From NCBI GenBank assembly GCA_938023705.1, contig CALJDJ010000014.1, positions 1-14,111 of the forward strand: 14,111 bases of DNA, in the 5' to 3' direction. A program made the position numbers and the translations under genes. Origin of the DNA: an uncultured Collinsella sp. GTDB taxonomy: Bacteria > Actinomycetota > Coriobacteriia > Coriobacteriales > Coriobacteriaceae. Positions 6,549 through 13,063 of this stretch are shown piece by piece; the stretch's first letter is position 1; the number at the start of each line of letters is the position of its first letter. Below the pieces are notes generated by a model. That model saw nothing but the letters and a program-made list of their open reading frames with translations. It was not told where the DNA came from and searched no databases.

Positions 6549-7942
6549 AAGTAACCTGACCCCCGTGCACCAACGCCGGGATTGTCGACGCTTCGGCCGC
6601 GGCGCGATATGAGGCGCGAAACCTCGCCCAATAACAGGCCAATCACTACGCCCGCGAGAATCGGCAACTTTGCCATCTCGGCAGGTGAGCTGTTGAGCGG
6701 CACAATCGTAGCAACAATCGAAAGCACGAGCTCCACCACGGGAATCGCAAGCGCCACCGCGAGCACCTTGCCCTCGAAAGGCGCACGGAACACACGCGAG
6801 CGATTATCGTGCTTGCGCAGACGCCAAAACGCTGGGAACATGGGGATATAGCTCATGAGCAGAAAGACGACGTTCATCGAGAAGAAGACCCAAAAGACGT
6901 CGGAACCCTCACCCAGCGGAATCTGGAGCAGCAGCACCAGGCTGGCAAAACAGCCGTTAATGAGCGCCGAGCCGTTGGGCATGCCGGTCTTTTTGGACAC
7001 CAACGCAAAGGGACGCGGCATGTTGCCATGGCGCGCGGCATAGCTCGCTACGTTGTTGACGCCAAAGCTCCAGCAGATCATATTGGCGAACAACGTCACC
7101 AAAAAGGCCACGCCCACGACCATCGTCAGCGGGTGGGTGCGCCCCACCATAGCGGCGACTGCGTCCACAATGCCCGAATCGAGTGAAAGCTGCTCGGTGG
7201 GAACCGCGGCTCCAATGCCAATGCCACAGATGATGTAGATCGCCGCAATGGCCACGCCACCGGCAATAACCGCCTTGGGGATATCACGCGACGGGTTCTT
7301 CATCGTGCTGGCAAAGGTCGCGACCACTTCGAAGCCCATAAAGTTGAACAGGATAATCGATAGGTACGTCAACGAATTGGTGTCGCCCAGATCTGGAATG
7401 AAGGTCTTAAACGACATATCGTTGGCAAAGCCGTTATTGCAGGCAAACCAAATGCCGACGATTCCCACCACAGCGGTAATGAGCACCTTGATGACGGCGC
7501 CGCCGTCCATGACCCAATCTGCCTCGGCCACCGGCTGCATTGCCATGACCGTGACGCCCCACACAAAGACAATCTCGATGGCGATTCGGATCCCGAGTGA
7601 AAACTCGATACCCCACACCGCATTAATGACACTGGGGAACATGCAGGCGATACTTGCCACCCACAGCGGAAAGTTAACCCAGTAGCACCAAGAGCAACGG
7701 GCGCCCCAACGGTCGCCCAGGCCCAAGCGAACCCAATCGTACAGGCCGCCCTCGGAATCAAACGCCGTACCCAGCTCGGCCACCACCAGACCATAGGGAA
7801 GCAAAAACGTAATGATAAGGAAAATCCACCAGAAGAACTGTACGTTACCCATGACAGATGCCGGAGCCGCCGCCTCGATGGTAAACACGACGCAGATAAC
7901 CGAAAGGATGACCTCGATCAGGGAGAACTTTTTACCTGCCAT
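6533..7942 (-). CDS. APC family amino acid/polyamine permease, paralogue of AguD
   Basis: Inner-membrane transporter of the amino acid-polyamine-organocation superfamily, 469 residues, about 12 hydrophobic segments, the usual length. It aligns end to end with AguD at 10087-11526. Shared blocks include EAAAPA, QFFWWIFLI, TFLLPYG, VVAELGT, GGxYDWVR, YLSIIxFNFMGFEV and WSFGVN. In the first 115 residues well over half the positions agree. The likely mode is exchange of a substrate for its decarboxylated or deiminated product, as in agmatine/putrescine or glutamate/GABA antiporters. The substrate is not determined and may be an amine other than agmatine. The start at 7942 has AGGGGG eight bases upstream. 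The gene is monocistronic, lies after the terminator of the agu operon, and has its own structured leader, so it is probably controlled separately. Confidence 0.88.
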   Translation of the reverse strand: MAGKKFSLIEVILSVICVVFTIEAAAPASVMGNVQFFWWIFLIITFLLPYGLVVAELGTAFDSEGGLYDWVRLGLGDRWGARCSWCYWVNFPLWVASIACMFPSVINAVWGIEFSLGIRIAIEIVFVWGVTVMAMQPVAEADWVMDGGAVIKVLITAVVGIVGIWFACNNGFANDMSFKTFIPDLGDTNSLTYLSIILFNFMGFEVVATFASTMKNPSRDIPKAVIAGGVAIAAIYIICGIGIGAAVPTEQLSLDSGIVDAVAAMVGRTHPLTMVVGVAFLVTLFANMICWSFGVNNVASYAARHGNMPRPFALVSKKTGMPNGSALINGCFASLVLLLQIPLGEGSDVFWVFFSMNVVFLLMSYIPMFPAFWRLRKHDNRSRVFRAPFEGKVLAVALAIPVVELVLSIVATIVPLNSSPAEMAKLPILAGVVIGLLLGEVSRLISRRGRSVDNPGVGARGSGYFAPKQ

Positions 7943-8114
7943 GGCGCGCGCCCCCTACAGCAAAAAGGATGGCATCTGTACCGAAGGCGCAGCCCAAGGT
8001 AGGGTTGCAGGCCGCGTCACCGGTGCAGGTGCCATCCCAGAGAGAGGAGAGGATGCATTTGTTGGACCAACGCTCGCGGAACAGGCGCGTGTAGATAACG
8101 ATACGCTGGTACAT
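7932..8114 (-). CDS. Possible leader ORF overlapping the permease start
   Basis: A 60-residue ORF beginning MYQRIVIYTRLFRERW has GGAG five bases before its ATG. It reads through the leader hairpin 7967-8037 and stops at 7932, overlapping the permease start codon region by 11 bases. That arrangement would allow translational coupling or attenuation. The protein has no recognisable domain (four cysteines, arginine-rich N-terminus). It may simply be an open frame in a structured leader. Confidence 0.25.
   Translation of the reverse strand: MYQRIVIYTRLFRERWSNKCILSSLWDGTCTGDAACNPTLGCAFGTDAILFAVGGARHGR
7962..8037 (-). promoter_or_regulatory. Structured leader with attenuator-like hairpin before the permease
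   Basis: On the minus strand GGATGGCA (complement of 8030-8037) pairs perfectly with TGCCATCC (complement of 7967-7974), enclosing 55 bases. TTTTT (7962-7966) follows immediately, 20 bases before the permease ATG. Inside, GCAaCCC and GGGcTGC form a sub-hairpin. Slightly upstream, CATCC (in GCATCCTCTCC) could instead pair with the GGATG of the first arm, giving two mutually exclusive folds. This is the layout of an attenuator or riboswitch expression platform. I cannot match it to a known riboswitch class. Confidence 0.45.
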
Positions 8115-8169
8115 AGATACTCCGATCAAAACGGCCGCGTTCACGACCGATAACTTTCGGCAATTGAAG

Positions 8170-8238
8170 ACGCGTCTGACCTGGGAAATTCAAGCGAACA
8201 ATTGGCCTAACCCGCAAAAAATCCCAGGCCAGACGCGT
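8170..8238. repeat. 17-bp inverted repeat in the spacer between aguA and the permease
   Basis: ACGCGTCTGACCTGGGA (8170-8186) and TCCCAGGCCAGACGCGT (8222-8238) are complementary except at one position, which is G-U when transcribed from one strand. The loop is 35 bases and includes an A-run (8216-8221). It lies between the agu terminator and the permease leader. It could be a palindromic dispersed repeat or part of the permease leader. Confidence 0.65.
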
Positions 8239-8246
8239 ACTCAATC

Positions 8247-8286
8247 AAAGAAAAGGGCACTCCGAAGTGGAGGCAACGGAGTGCCC
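8247..8286 (-). terminator. Intrinsic terminator of the ptcA-aguD-aguA operon
   Basis: GGGCACTCCG (8255-8264) pairs perfectly with CGGAGTGCCC (8277-8286) over ten bases with a 12-base loop. On the minus strand it is followed by TTTTCTTT (complement of 8247-8254). It is the first strong terminator after the aguA stop at 8514, leaving a 3' untranslated region of about 230 bases. Confidence 0.85.
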
Positions 8287-8293
8287 AAAGAAA

Positions 8294-8381
8294 AACCCAA
8301 CCGACCAAGACATCGAATAAACCGACCATCAATGCCCCGAGATGGTCCGATTCACCGACCGTCCGATTGATCGGCTGGGTT
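8294..8381. repeat. Nested inverted repeats in the 3' region of the agu operon
   Basis: AACCCAACCGA (8294-8304) and TCGGCTGGGTT (8371-8381) pair with two internal mismatches. Within them GACCATC (8324-8330) pairs with GATGGTC (8341-8347). The CCGACC motif recurs three times. This lies in the transcribed 3' region of aguA just before the terminator. It may be a structured 3' end; no gene is seen. Confidence 0.45.
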
Positions 8382-8419
8382 CCCGAAGCATCACGGCTCG
8401 GAAAGTCAGACGTTTACTC

Positions 8420-8512
8420 GGCGTGCTCAGGTGCGCCAGATTGGCGCGAACGAGGAGCGTAGCGTACTGACGCTACGTAAGCGACGAGTGAACGCCAAGG
8501 TGGCGTGCCTGA
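8420..8512. repeat. Long imperfect palindrome directly after aguA
   Basis: The segment starting CTCAGGTGCGCCAGATTGGCG and its partner ending CGCCAAGGTGGCGTGCCTGAG agree at 17 of 21 positions as complements. At the centre GTAGCGT and ACGCTAC flank a 4-base loop. The palindrome begins within a few bases of the aguA stop. There is no T-run, so it looks like a REP-type element or an mRNA 3' stabiliser, not a terminator. Confidence 0.6.
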
Positions 8513-8513
8513 G

Positions 8514-9719
8514 TTACGCCGACGGCTCCTGCTGCGTAATGCAGTGGATGTTTCCGCCGCCGAAGACGACCTGCTCGGACTGAACGCCGACGCACTTGTA
8601 GACGCCCTCGCCCCAGACCTCGTCATAGATCTTCTGGAGCGTGTCAACGGCCAGCTGGTCGTTCTCGTCGCCGTACTGCGGGACGATAACGCCGTGGTTG
8701 GTGACAAGGTAGTTCATGTAGGAGGCGATCAGCGGCTCGTCGGGGACGCGCGGCTCAGCGTTCTCGTCGGCGTCGATGGTGTCGCAGGAAGCCTGGTCCA
8801 TGAACAGCGGGTTCACGGGCATGCAGAGCTTGTAGACCTTCAGCTTGCGGCCCTTGGCGTCAACGGCGTTGGAGAGGGTCTCGTAGGCAGCGTGGCACTG
8901 CTCGTAGAACGGATACTCGGGGTCGTCGGTCCAGATGCAGGCCATGACGCCCGGGGCGATGAACGTGGCGACGTCGTCGATGTGGCCGTTGGTCTCCTCG
9001 GGGTCGATGCCCTCCTTGACCCAGATGACCTTCTCGACACCCAGGTAATCCTTGAGGTGCTCGTCCATGTAGGCGCGAAGCTCCTCGCTCCAGGGCTCAA
9101 ACTTCTTCTTGAACTTGGGCCAGATGGACTCGGGATCCTCTTCCTCCTCGAGCACTGCAGAGCAGGTGCGGCCCGGGGAAAGCAGGCACTGGTCGGTCAC
9201 GACAAGGGTGCCCTCGCCGTCGACGGTGATGGAGCCGCCCTCGAGGATCATGTCATCGGGACGATAGCGACGGCAGCCGGAAAGCTCGGCCATCTTAAGG
9301 GCGATCTGCTCGTCCTTGTCCCACGGGAAATAGAGGCCGTCGACGAGACCGCCGTAGGCGTTGAAGTGCCAGTGGTTGGCGCGCTTCTCACCCTTGCCGT
9401 TGATGACGTAGGTGGCGGCGGTGTCGCGGAACCAGGCGTCGTCGGTGGTCATCTCGATGACGGTGACGTTCTCGTCGTTCTCGAAGACGGCCTTGCAGTT
9501 GGCGTAGTCGACCTGGTTGGCGCACATATAGACCGGGGTGAACTCGGAGATGGCGCGGGCGATGGCGGCATACTGCTTCTGAGCCGGCTTGGCGCCGTGG
9601 GCCCAGGTGTCGGTGCGGTGGGGCCAACCCATCCACACGCGATCCTGCGGGGCGAACTCAGCGGGCATAAAGAAGCCGTCGGCCTTGGGGGTGGACTCGG
9701 ACTCGGTGATCGTACGCAT
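8514..9719 (-). CDS. aguA: Agmatine deiminase
   Basis: Converts agmatine to N-carbamoylputrescine and ammonia in the cytosol, the first step of agmatine catabolism. The guanidino-modifying enzyme signature is complete: DDAWFRD (D99), ILEGGS (E160), NGHIDD (H246, D248) and the nucleophile in GGGNIHCITQQ (C393). N-terminal MPAEFAPQDRVWMGWPHR is typical of the family. Two oddities: RDT is followed by AAT where many homologues have GPT, and after CLLSPGR there is an acidic/lysine-rich insertion (about residues 187-215), which explains the length of 401 against roughly 365-370. The start at 9719 has GGAGG eight bases upstream; a frame open to 9884 is rejected as arginine-rich non-coding sequence. 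It is the last gene of the ptcA-aguD-aguA unit. Confidence 0.96.
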   Translation of the reverse strand: MRTITESESTPKADGFFMPAEFAPQDRVWMGWPHRTDTWAHGAKPAQKQYAAIARAISEFTPVYMCANQVDYANCKAVFENDENVTVIEMTTDDAWFRDTAATYVINGKGEKRANHWHFNAYGGLVDGLYFPWDKDEQIALKMAELSGCRRYRPDDMILEGGSITVDGEGTLVVTDQCLLSPGRTCSAVLEEEEDPESIWPKFKKKFEPWSEELRAYMDEHLKDYLGVEKVIWVKEGIDPEETNGHIDDVATFIAPGVMACIWTDDPEYPFYEQCHAAYETLSNAVDAKGRKLKVYKLCMPVNPLFMDQASCDTIDADENAEPRVPDEPLIASYMNYLVTNHGVIVPQYGDENDQLAVDTLQKIYDEVWGEGVYKCVGVQSEQVVFGGGNIHCITQQEPSA

Positions 9720-10086
9720 AAGATTTCCTCCAAATCGAACGATCGCTTGCTGCGGGCGGGTTGCCCGCAGCCTAAAACCAAGAGATGGTAGGCGCCCGTT
9801 CCCCGGCAAAGGTCGGGGCGCCCGGCGCCGGTTTTCACGGAGTCGCACCGGCAAGCGACGACGTAACCAAGTGTGCGGAGACAAAACGCACGAAGGATAC
9901 GGAAGAGAGATTGGGGTGGGCGGTGGTTACCGGAGCTATCGCTCACACCCACCCCGGGGAATGGTTAGCAAACCTGTCGCTTGGGCACGTCTCCGAAGAG
10001 GCTAGAGTGCCCGGAGTCGGGAGCGACAAGCCCGACGAAGCGCACGTTGGTACGCGAGGAGGGTTGGAGCCCCAGAACCGGGTGCC
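9720..10086. other. Highly structured 367-bp spacer between aguD and aguA
   Basis: No convincing gene is present. Perfect hairpin arms include TGTCGCT (9975-9981) with AGCGACA (10022-10028), GGGCAC (9983-9988) with GTGCCC (10007-10012), GGGGTGGG (9913-9920) with CCCACCCC (9948-9955), GGCGCCC (9791-9797) with GGGCGCC (9815-9821), and CTGCGGGC (9750-9757) with GCCCGCAG (9763-9770). None is followed by a T-run on the minus strand. The last lies about 20 bases upstream of the aguA ribosome site. A role in mRNA processing, stability or ligand sensing is possible. No known riboswitch was recognised. Confidence 0.6.
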
Positions 10087-11526
10087 CTAGTTCTCCTCGG
10101 CCTCGGCGGCCTCCTCAGCGAGACGCTGAGCTGCCAGCTCGGGAGTGAGGCCCTTGTACTCGGTCTCGCGGCCCTTGGCGCTGACGACGCGGACAACCTC
10201 GCCGATGAGCAGAAGCACGATGAAGATAACGATCATCGGGAGCTTGTCGCCAATTTCAGCGGCAGAGAGCGGCACCAGCGTTGCAACGATGGCCAGGATC
10301 AGCTCGATGCAAGGGATGGCCAGCATGACCTTCATCATGGCACCCTTAAACGGGAACGTGAAGATGCGCTCGCGGTTGGGGTCGTTCTTACGAAGGTTGA
10401 GGAACGCCGGGAACATCGGGATATAGGTGAGCAGCAGGAAGACGACGGAGGTGCCGAAGAGCATCCAGAAGACACCGTTGGAGATGGCGTCGATGGGCAC
10501 GAGCTGCAGGCACAGCACCAGGGAGGCAACGATGGCGTTGACCAGGTTGGCGCCGTTGGGCATGTCGTCATCCGAGATCATCGAGGCGAAGACCTTGGGC
10601 ATGTTGCCGTGCTCGGCAGCATAGCGAGCAACAGAGTTGACGCCGAAGGACCAGGCAGCCATGTTGGCGAACAGGGTGATCAGGAAGGCAATGCAGATGA
10701 CCTTGAAGATCATGGAGTCGCCCACCATGGTCTGGACTGCGACGATCATGCCGTAGTCGGGGTCGATGGAATCGGCCGGCACCGCAGCGCCGATGCCAAA
10801 GCCAGCGAACAGGTAGATCACGGCGATGGACAGGCCACCGACGATGATAGCCTTGGGGATATCGCGAGCGGGATCGGCCATGTCGTCGGTCATGGTGCAG
10901 ATGACCTCGAAGCCCATGAAGTTAAAGATGATGATCGACAGGTAGCCGAGAGCGTTGGTGTTGGTGAGCTCGGGCAGGAAGGTGGCAGCGGACATGTCGT
11001 TCGCAAAACCGTTCTCCATGGCATACCAAATGCCCAAAGCGCCAACGATAACGGCGACGGCGACCTTGATGATGGCGCCGCCGTTAAGGACCCACTCGGA
11101 GTCGGCCGCCTTGGAGCGGCCCATGAGGTAGACGATCCACACAAAGGCAAGATCGATACCCATCTTGGCGATCAAGTTGAACTCGACGCCAAAGACCATG
11201 CCCAAAATGTCGGGGAACATGGTAGCCAGCGAGGCGATCCACAGCGGGTAGTTGACCCAGTAGTAATACGAGATGCGGGCGCCCCATTTGTCGCCCAGGC
11301 CATCGCGTACCCAGTCGTAAATGCCGCCCTCGCCGTCATAGGTGGTACCGAGCTCGGCAACAACCATGCCGTAGGGAAGCAGGAAGGTCAGGATCAGGAA
11401 GATCCACCAGAAGAACTGCTGGTTGCCAATGGCAGCAGCAGGAGCGGCGGCCTCGCAAACGAAGACGACGCAGATGATGGTCGAAATGACCGTCAAAAAG
11501 GAAAGCTTTTTCTTTCCGTCGCTCAT
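10087..11526 (-). CDS. aguD: Agmatine:putrescine antiporter (APC superfamily)
   Basis: Inner-membrane exchanger expected to import agmatine and export putrescine. It has 479 residues and about 12 hydrophobic segments, plus an acidic, alanine-rich cytosolic tail (AEEAAEAEEN). Conserved blocks are CEAAAPAAAIGNQQFFWW, TFLLPYGMVVAELGT, GGIYDWVRDGLGDKWGARIS and YLSIIIFNFMGFEV. The assignment as AguD rests on the family and on its place between ptcA and aguA, the same order as in Enterococcus agmatine operons; the sequence alone would only say APC antiporter. The start at 11526 has AAGGAG eight bases upstream. The gene follows ptcA by 133 bp, a spacer with a 9-bp perfect hairpin. Confidence 0.88.
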   Translation of the reverse strand: MSDGKKKLSFLTVISTIICVVFVCEAAAPAAAIGNQQFFWWIFLILTFLLPYGMVVAELGTTYDGEGGIYDWVRDGLGDKWGARISYYYWVNYPLWIASLATMFPDILGMVFGVEFNLIAKMGIDLAFVWIVYLMGRSKAADSEWVLNGGAIIKVAVAVIVGALGIWYAMENGFANDMSAATFLPELTNTNALGYLSIIIFNFMGFEVICTMTDDMADPARDIPKAIIVGGLSIAVIYLFAGFGIGAAVPADSIDPDYGMIVAVQTMVGDSMIFKVICIAFLITLFANMAAWSFGVNSVARYAAEHGNMPKVFASMISDDDMPNGANLVNAIVASLVLCLQLVPIDAISNGVFWMLFGTSVVFLLLTYIPMFPAFLNLRKNDPNRERIFTFPFKGAMMKVMLAIPCIELILAIVATLVPLSAAEIGDKLPMIVIFIVLLLIGEVVRVVSAKGRETEYKGLTPELAAQRLAEEAAEAEEN

Positions 11527-11557
11527 GATGAGCTCCTTCGCTCAGTCTTGGACAGAT

Positions 11558-11597
11558 CCGAGGCCCTAAGGTATTAAGGCAATTGCTTGGGCCTCGG
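11558..11597. repeat. Perfect 9-bp inverted repeat between ptcA and aguD
   Basis: CCGAGGCCC (11558-11566) and GGGCCTCGG (11589-11597) are exact complements around a 22-base A/T-rich loop. There is no T-run after it on the minus strand, so it is unlikely to end transcription fully. It could set relative expression of ptcA and aguD by processing or partial termination. Confidence 0.65.
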
Positions 11598-11659
11598 TGA
11601 GCGGGCGACAGGAGACGAGCATCCGCCGCCCGCAAACGTGCGTTTAGCAGGCTTAAGGC

Positions 11660-12733
11660 TTAGAGCTGCTCGAGAGCTTCGAGAGCGGCGTGGAGCTCAG
11701 CCTTGGCGGAGTACTCGACACCCTCGTCGTTGAGCGGGGTGCGCTTGCCCAGGGCGGCAAGGAGAGCACGGATGGAGTGCTTGCGGTTCTCGGCCTCGAC
11801 CCAGCACAGGGAGCGCTCGGGATCGTCCATGACCTCGTCGACGACCTCCTCGTTGCGGGTGGCCGGCAGGCAGTGCATGAACTTGGAGTTGGGGCCGGCG
11901 AAGTTCATCATGTCCATGGTGACCTGATACTTGGGATAGAACACGTCCATGTAGTTCTCGCCCGAGACCTCCTCGTCGTACAGGCCATACCACACGTCGG
12001 TGTAGATGAAGTCGGCGCCCTTGATGCACTCGATGTCGTCGGAGATGACGACAGAGCCGCCGGAGACCTTGCAGTTCTCCTCGGCGATGGCCATCATCTG
12101 CTTGCCGAACTCGGCGCGCTCCTCGACGGTGCCAACGTGCAGGCCGCCGTCGGGGATCTGGTGGCCCTTAGGTCCAAACTGGACAAACTTCATGCCGACC
12201 TTGGAGGCGATGAACATGAGGGAGACGCAGACCTGGGTGGCGTCGCCGATGAAGGCCAGGGTGCAGTCCTCGATATTCTTGCCCTCGGGGAGGTTCTCGA
12301 GCATGGTCATGAGGTCGCCCATCTCCTGCGTGGGATGGTTGAACTCGGACATGCCGTTGATGACGGGCACAGCGGAGCCCTCGGCGAGGCCGACGACGTC
12401 CTTGTGACGGTCAACGCGAGCCATCATGATGTCGAGCAGCGAGCCCATAACGCGAGCGGTGTCGCCCAGGGACTCGTGACCACCGAGCTGAATGGTGCCA
12501 GGGCCATAGAACTGAGCATGGCCGCCGAGGTCGCACATGGCGGTCTCGAAGGAAAGACGAGTGCGGGTGGAGACCTGCTGGAAGATCATGCCAAGGCTCT
12601 TGTTGCGGAGCAGGTGCGGATAATAACCGTCAACCTTGATGGCCTTCTTCATTGCCAGGCCAAGATCCTCGATAGCCAGGATCTGCTCTTTGGTGAAGTC
12701 GTTGGTGTCGATGAAATCCTTAGGCAGTGCCAT
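11660..12733 (-). CDS. ptcA: Putrescine carbamoyltransferase
   Basis: Phosphorolyses N-carbamoylputrescine to putrescine and carbamoyl phosphate, the second step of agmatine catabolism; the cytosolic enzyme is usually trimeric. It has 357 residues, longer than typical ornithine transcarbamylases because of a C-terminal helical tail, as known for this enzyme. The carbamoyl-phosphate site STRTR (55-59), HPTQ (133-136) and HCLP (287-290) are present. The ornithine-type SMG loop is absent and replaced by DVWYGLYDEE (246-255), a putrescine transcarbamylase signature, so this is not argF/arcB. The start at 12733 has AAAGGA about eight bases upstream; an upstream in-frame ATG at 12814 lacks support. 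First gene of the operon, divergent from LuxR regulator 2 and downstream of site B. Confidence 0.95.
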   Translation of the reverse strand: MALPKDFIDTNDFTKEQILAIEDLGLAMKKAIKVDGYYPHLLRNKSLGMIFQQVSTRTRLSFETAMCDLGGHAQFYGPGTIQLGGHESLGDTARVMGSLLDIMMARVDRHKDVVGLAEGSAVPVINGMSEFNHPTQEMGDLMTMLENLPEGKNIEDCTLAFIGDATQVCVSLMFIASKVGMKFVQFGPKGHQIPDGGLHVGTVEERAEFGKQMMAIAEENCKVSGGSVVISDDIECIKGADFIYTDVWYGLYDEEVSGENYMDVFYPKYQVTMDMMNFAGPNSKFMHCLPATRNEEVVDEVMDDPERSLCWVEAENRKHSIRALLAALGKRTPLNDEGVEYSAKAELHAALEALEQL

Positions 12734-13063
12734 GTCGATTTCCTTTCCGCCGGTCTTGCCGACTATTACTATGAGGCGCTCGAACATCACGCCTCGTGTT
12801 GACAAGACCATCATTCACCCGTATGCAATTTTTACCTAGTTTATTCGGGATTAAAGGCCGTTCACGGAGTTACACCCCCTCTAAACCAATATAAACCCGC
12901 AGGTCAAGAGTTTACAGGGGGTTTACCATCTAGAACCGCGAACGGTATACGGCTATGCTGTATCTCGGCGCCTAATCCACAATGAAACGAAGGGTTGAGA
13001 CGTCTATATCCCACAAGGTATACAGAGCTCGGCCATAGATTAAATGAGATGGGACGGTAACAG
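12734..13063. other. Divergent promoter region between ptcA and LuxR regulator 2
   Basis: This 330-bp gap has no gene. It carries site B at 12882-12925 and a further GTTTA at 12839-12843. For LuxR2 a TATGCT (12954-12959) could serve as -10 without a recognisable -35. For ptcA, TTGACC (complement of 12902-12907) overlaps site B, but the -10 position (TTAGAG or TAGAGG) is poor. Both promoters therefore look activator-dependent or controlled through site B. Confidence 0.55.
12882..12925 (+). promoter_or_regulatory. Operator-like site B (TAAAC/GTTTA half-sites), ptcA/luxR2 region
   Basis: TAAAC begins at 12882 and 12892 (10 bases apart). Inverted GTTTA lies at 12910-12914 and 12921-12925 (11 apart). 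The core ATAAACCCGCAGGT, then CAAGAGTTTACAGG (12891-12918), matches site A upstream of the amidohydrolase at 21 of 28 positions. It lies about 160 bp upstream of ptcA and 140 bp upstream of LuxR2. I infer a binding site for LuxR2 and possibly LuxR1. Confidence 0.6.

Noticed and set aside
7962..8037. Assignment to a named riboswitch or T-box class
   Set aside because: I compared it from memory with SAM, glycine, guanidine, fluoride, ZTP and T-box cores, and no conserved core matched well enough.
8505..9791. 428-codon plus-strand ORF
   Set aside because: Antisense of aguA. Its low-complexity Val/Gly/Asp/Leu composition is typical of a GC-rich shadow frame.
9720..9884. 55-residue N-terminal extension of aguA
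   Set aside because: It is Arg/Pro-rich, crosses hairpins, and the GGAGG site directs the start at 9719.
11660..12733. Ornithine transcarbamylase (argF/arcB) assignment
   Set aside because: The SMG ornithine loop is missing, DVWYGLYDEE is present, and the neighbours are aguD and aguA.
10609..12802. Long plus-strand ORFs opposite aguD and ptcA
   Set aside because: Both are antisense to genes with strong family motifs, and have repetitive His/Asp/Gly or Val/Leu/Gly composition.
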